NCBI GenBank assembly: GCA_020845975.1
Contig: JADLET010000107.1
Location: 1 to 38,077, forward strand
Length of the DNA stretch: 38,077 nt
Direction: 5' to 3'
Origin: Gammaproteobacteria bacterium
GTDB lineage: Bacteria; Pseudomonadota; Gammaproteobacteria; SZUA-140
The notes under the pieces were generated by a model. It saw only the letters and a program-made list of their open reading frames with translations. It was not told where the DNA came from and did no database searches. A program made the position numbers and the translations under genes. This document shows positions 35,885 through 38,077 of the stretch, piece by piece. The number at the start of each line of letters is the position of its first letter. Position 1 is the stretch's first letter.

Positions 35885-37651
35885 ATGAAAGACCATCTGC
35901 GTGAACTACTCACCCGGGCCGTGCTCGCCCTGCAGAACGAGGGAACCATCGCCAAAGATGCCCCGATCGATGTCCAGCTCGAGCGTACCCGCGACAAGCA
36001 GCACGGCGACTTCGCCTGCAACATCGCGCTGACCCTGGCCAAACGGCTGCGCGCGAATCCGCGCCGGCTCGCTGAACAGATCACGGCCGCCGTGCCCGCC
36101 TCGGACCAGGTCGAGCGAATCGAGGTCGCCGGCCCGGGCTTCATCAACTTTTTCCTGGCCGGGGACGCCTTCCGCGGCGTCATCCCGCGGATCCTCGAGG
36201 CGGGTGACGCCTTCGGACACAGCACCCTCGGCCAGGGGCGTTCGATCCAGGTGGAATTCGTCTCGGCCAACCCGACCGGACCGCTGCACGTCGGTCATGG
36301 TCGCGGCGCCGCCTACGGCGCGGCCGTGGCCGATCTGCTCGCCGCCGCCGGCTTCAGGGTGCATCGCGAGTATTACATCAACGATGCCGGACGACAGATG
36401 GACATCCTCGCGGCGAGCGTCTGGCTGCGCTATCTGGAGCTGTGTGGCGAACGCCTGCCCTTCCCGAGCAACGGCTATCGCGGAGAGTATGTGCATGACA
36501 TCGCCAAGACCCTGCATGGCCGCCATGGCGACGAGCTGCATGCCTCCGCCGCCGTGGTGATGGCGAATCTGCCGCCCGACCTCGCCGCCGATGGCAGCGG
36601 TGACAAGGAGGCGCACATTGACGGACTCATCGCGCGCGCGAAGGAGATTCTCGGCGGTGTACGTTACCGGCTCGTGTTTGATGCCGGCCTGCACTCCATC
36701 CTGGGCGACATCCGCGACGATCTGCAGGAATTCAGCGTGGTCTACGCGGAATGGTTCTCCGAGCGCTCCCTGATCGAGAGCGGAGAGGTGGATCGTGTGA
36801 TCGAGCGCCTGCGCGCGGGTGGCCATCTCTTCCAGCAGGATGGCGCGTGGTGGTTCCGTTCCACCGACTACGGCGACGAGAAGGACCGCGTGCTCGTGCG
36901 CGAGAACGGCCAGGCCACCTACTTCGCCCACGACATCGCCTACCACGCCGGAAAGTTCGAGCGCGGCTTCGAACGCATCATCGATATCTGGGGCGCGGAC
37001 CATCACGGCTACGTGCCGCGGGTCAAGGCGGCGCTCAGCGCCCTCGGTTACGACGCCTCCCGTCTCGACGTGCTGCTGGTGCAGTTCGCCATCCTGTATC
37101 GCGGCGATACTCGCGTACAGATGTCGACACGCAGCGGCCAGTTCGTCACCCTGCGCGAGCTCCGCGCGGAGGTCGGCAATGACGCCGCGCGCTTCTTCTA
37201 CGTGCTGCGCAAGTGCGAGCAGCACATGGATTTCGACCTCGATCTCGCCAAGTCGGAATCAAGCGACAACCCGGTTTACTACATCCAGTACGCCCACGCG
37301 CGCATCTGCAGCGTGCTGCGCCAGTTGGCCGAAATGGGCCTGAGCGAGGACACCACCCTCGGATTGAACGGTCTCCACCGCCTCGGAGAGGAACACGAAC
37401 AGCAGCTGATCGGCAGGCTCAGCCAATACCCCGAGACGATCGAAAACGCGCCGCTCGCGCACGAACCACACCAGCTCGCCTATTACCTGCGCGAACTCGC
37501 GAACGACTTCCACACCTACTACAACGCACATCAGTTCCTCGTCGAGGACGCGGAGTTGCGCAACGCGCGCCTCACGCTGATCAGGGCGGCGCGCCAGGTA
37601 TTGAAGAACGGCCTGGAGTTGCTCGGGGTCGGCGCACCGGACCACATGTAG
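35885..37651 (+). CDS. argS: Arginyl-tRNA synthetase
   Basis: A 588-residue class Ia synthetase charging tRNA-Arg. The N-terminal Add1 domain (about residues 1-100) contains [12 protein letters not shown]; the HIGH signature is [11 protein letters not shown] (about 137-147). The KMSKS position reads MSTRSGQF: the usual second lysine is absent, as is common in Arg[11 protein letters not shown] and the C-terminal anticodon-binding helices (about 460-588, with [17 protein letters not shown]-type motif) are intact. It follows priA and directly precedes the SPOR gene, the same priA-argS-SPOR order as in Pseudomonas. Confidence 0.97.
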   Translation: MKDHLRELLTRAVLALQNEGTIAKDAPIDVQLERTRDKQHGDFACNIALTLAKRLRANPRRLAEQITAAVPASDQVERIEVAGPGFINFFLAGDAFRGVIPRILEAGDAFGHSTLGQGRSIQVEFVSANPTGPLHVGHGRGAAYGAAVADLLAAAGFRVHREYYINDAGRQMDILAASVWLRYLELCGERLPFPSNGYRGEYVHDIAKTLHGRHGDELHASAAVVMANLPPDLAADGSGDKEAHIDGLIARAKEILGGVRYRLVFDAGLHSILGDIRDDLQEFSVVYAEWFSERSLIESGEVDRVIERLRAGGHLFQQDGAWWFRSTDYGDEKDRVLVRENGQATYFAHDIAYHAGKFERGFERIIDIWGADHHGYVPRVKAALSALGYDASRLDVLLVQFAILYRGDTRVQMSTRSGQFVTLRELRAEVGNDAARFFYVLRKCEQHMDFDLDLAKSESSDNPVYYIQYAHARICSVLRQLAEMGLSEDTTLGLNGLHRLGEEHEQQLIGRLSQYPETIENAPLAHEPHQLAYYLRELANDFHTYYNAHQFLVEDAELRNARLTLIRAARQVLKNGLELLGVGAPDHM

Positions 37652-37652
37652 C

Positions 37653-38077
37653 ATGCCGCGCGACTACAAACCCTCCGCCCGCAAACGCCGGCGGAACTCC
37701 CGTTCGAAATCGTCGCCCCGCTGGTCGTGGCTGCTCGGCGGATTGATCGCCGGCATTCTCGCCAGCTATGCGGTCTATCTCATGGCTACACGGACCGCGG
37801 GGGAGAAACCCGATCAGGTGGCGCACAAAACCACCGCGCCCGCACCCAAGGCCACGCCTGCGAAATCAGCGGCGGCGAATGACCTGGACGCCAAGGAGAA
37901 AGAAAAAGCGCGCTTCGATTTTTACACGCTGCTCCCCGAGATGGAGGTGAAGATCAGCAAGGACACTCTCGAGGCCGCGCGCGGAGGCAACAGCCGCAAA
38001 ACGGGGTCGGGTGGGCCCTATATCCTCCAGATCGGTTCCTTCCGCAGCTACGGCGAGGCCGACAATCTCAAGGCAAG
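37653..38077 (+). CDS. SPOR-domain cell-division protein, FtsN-like (cut by window edge)
   Basis: 141 residues are visible before the edge. A basic cytoplasmic head (residues about 1-25, RKRRRNSRSKSSPR) is followed by one membrane helix (about 28-46), a Pro/Ala/Lys-rich periplasmic linker, a segment with FDFYTLLPEMEV (about 90-101), and the start of a SPOR domain, YILQIGSFRSYGEADNLKA (about 123-141). SPOR domains bind denuded septal glycan. The FYTLLPEMEV motif and the position after argS match the FtsN-like proteins found next to hslV in other Gammaproteobacteria. It begins 1 bp after the argS stop, so it is in the same operon. Confidence 0.88.
   Translation, partial: MPRDYKPSARKRRRNSRSKSSPRWSWLLGGLIAGILASYAVYLMATRTAGEKPDQVAHKTTAPAPKATPAKSAAANDLDAKEKEKARFDFYTLLPEMEVKISKDTLEAARGGNSRKTGSGGPYILQIGSFRSYGEADNLKA

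Overview
The window looks like a chromosomal segment of a GC-rich gammaproteobacterium. The evidence is gene content and order: zapA - 6S RNA - fau facing ygfB - pepP - ubiH - ubiI; gpmI - envC - ctpA - yibQ facing yibN - secB - gpsA; hslV - hslU - DUF971 - ubiE - ubiJ - ubiB; and priA - argS - SPOR gene. These blocks resemble the Pseudomonas/Chromatiales arrangement. I cannot name genus or species. Nearly everything is housekeeping. The clear accessory part is the left edge, with a cut-off CRISPR-Cas cas3 gene and a WYL-domain regulator just upstream of it.

Layout. 1-2336 (minus): Cas3 (5' part only) and the WYL regulator, with two palindromes between them. 2568-3218 (minus): exported DsbA-like protein. 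3377-8769 (plus): HslVU protease, a DUF971 protein and the ubiquinone genes ubiE, ubiJ and ubiB. 8829-14630 (minus): DJ-1 family protein, then gpmI - envC - ctpA - yibQ (glycolysis and cell-separation functions). 14854-17612 (plus): rhodanese, SecB, GpsA and a MurU-like uridylyltransferase. 17763-22120 (minus): ygfB, pepP, ubiH, ubiI. 22308-24196 (plus): a ZapA-neighbour coiled-coil protein, ZapA, 6S RNA, 5-formyl-THF cyclo-ligase, EVE-domain protein. 24546-24710 (plus): a 54-residue Lys/Ala histone-like protein missing from a standard ORF list because of its size. 24835-31211: ilvA (minus), rpiA and a DUF2905 protein (plus), and a 1280-residue FAD/Fe-S oxidoreductase (minus). 31420-33181 (plus): a double cNMP-binding/rhodanese protein and HemJ, with a candidate antisense-strand small RNA between them. 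33182-33575: non-coding, with an AT-rich tract and DnaA boxes. 33576-38077 (plus): priA, argS and a truncated SPOR-domain gene.

Themes. Five ubiquinone genes (ubiE, ubiJ, ubiB, ubiH, ubiI) lie in two clusters, consistent with aerobic respiration. Division and cell-wall functions recur (EnvC, YibQ, CtpA, ZapA, the SPOR protein). The most interesting non-coding signals are a candidate ~93-nt sRNA (promoter, folded body and terminator all visible), a probable leaderless mRNA upstream of zapA, a palindromic operator in front of the histone-like gene, and a DnaA-box cluster upstream of priA. Several dispersed palindromic repeats sit at gene ends. No tRNA, rRNA, CRISPR array, transposase or complete insertion sequence was seen.
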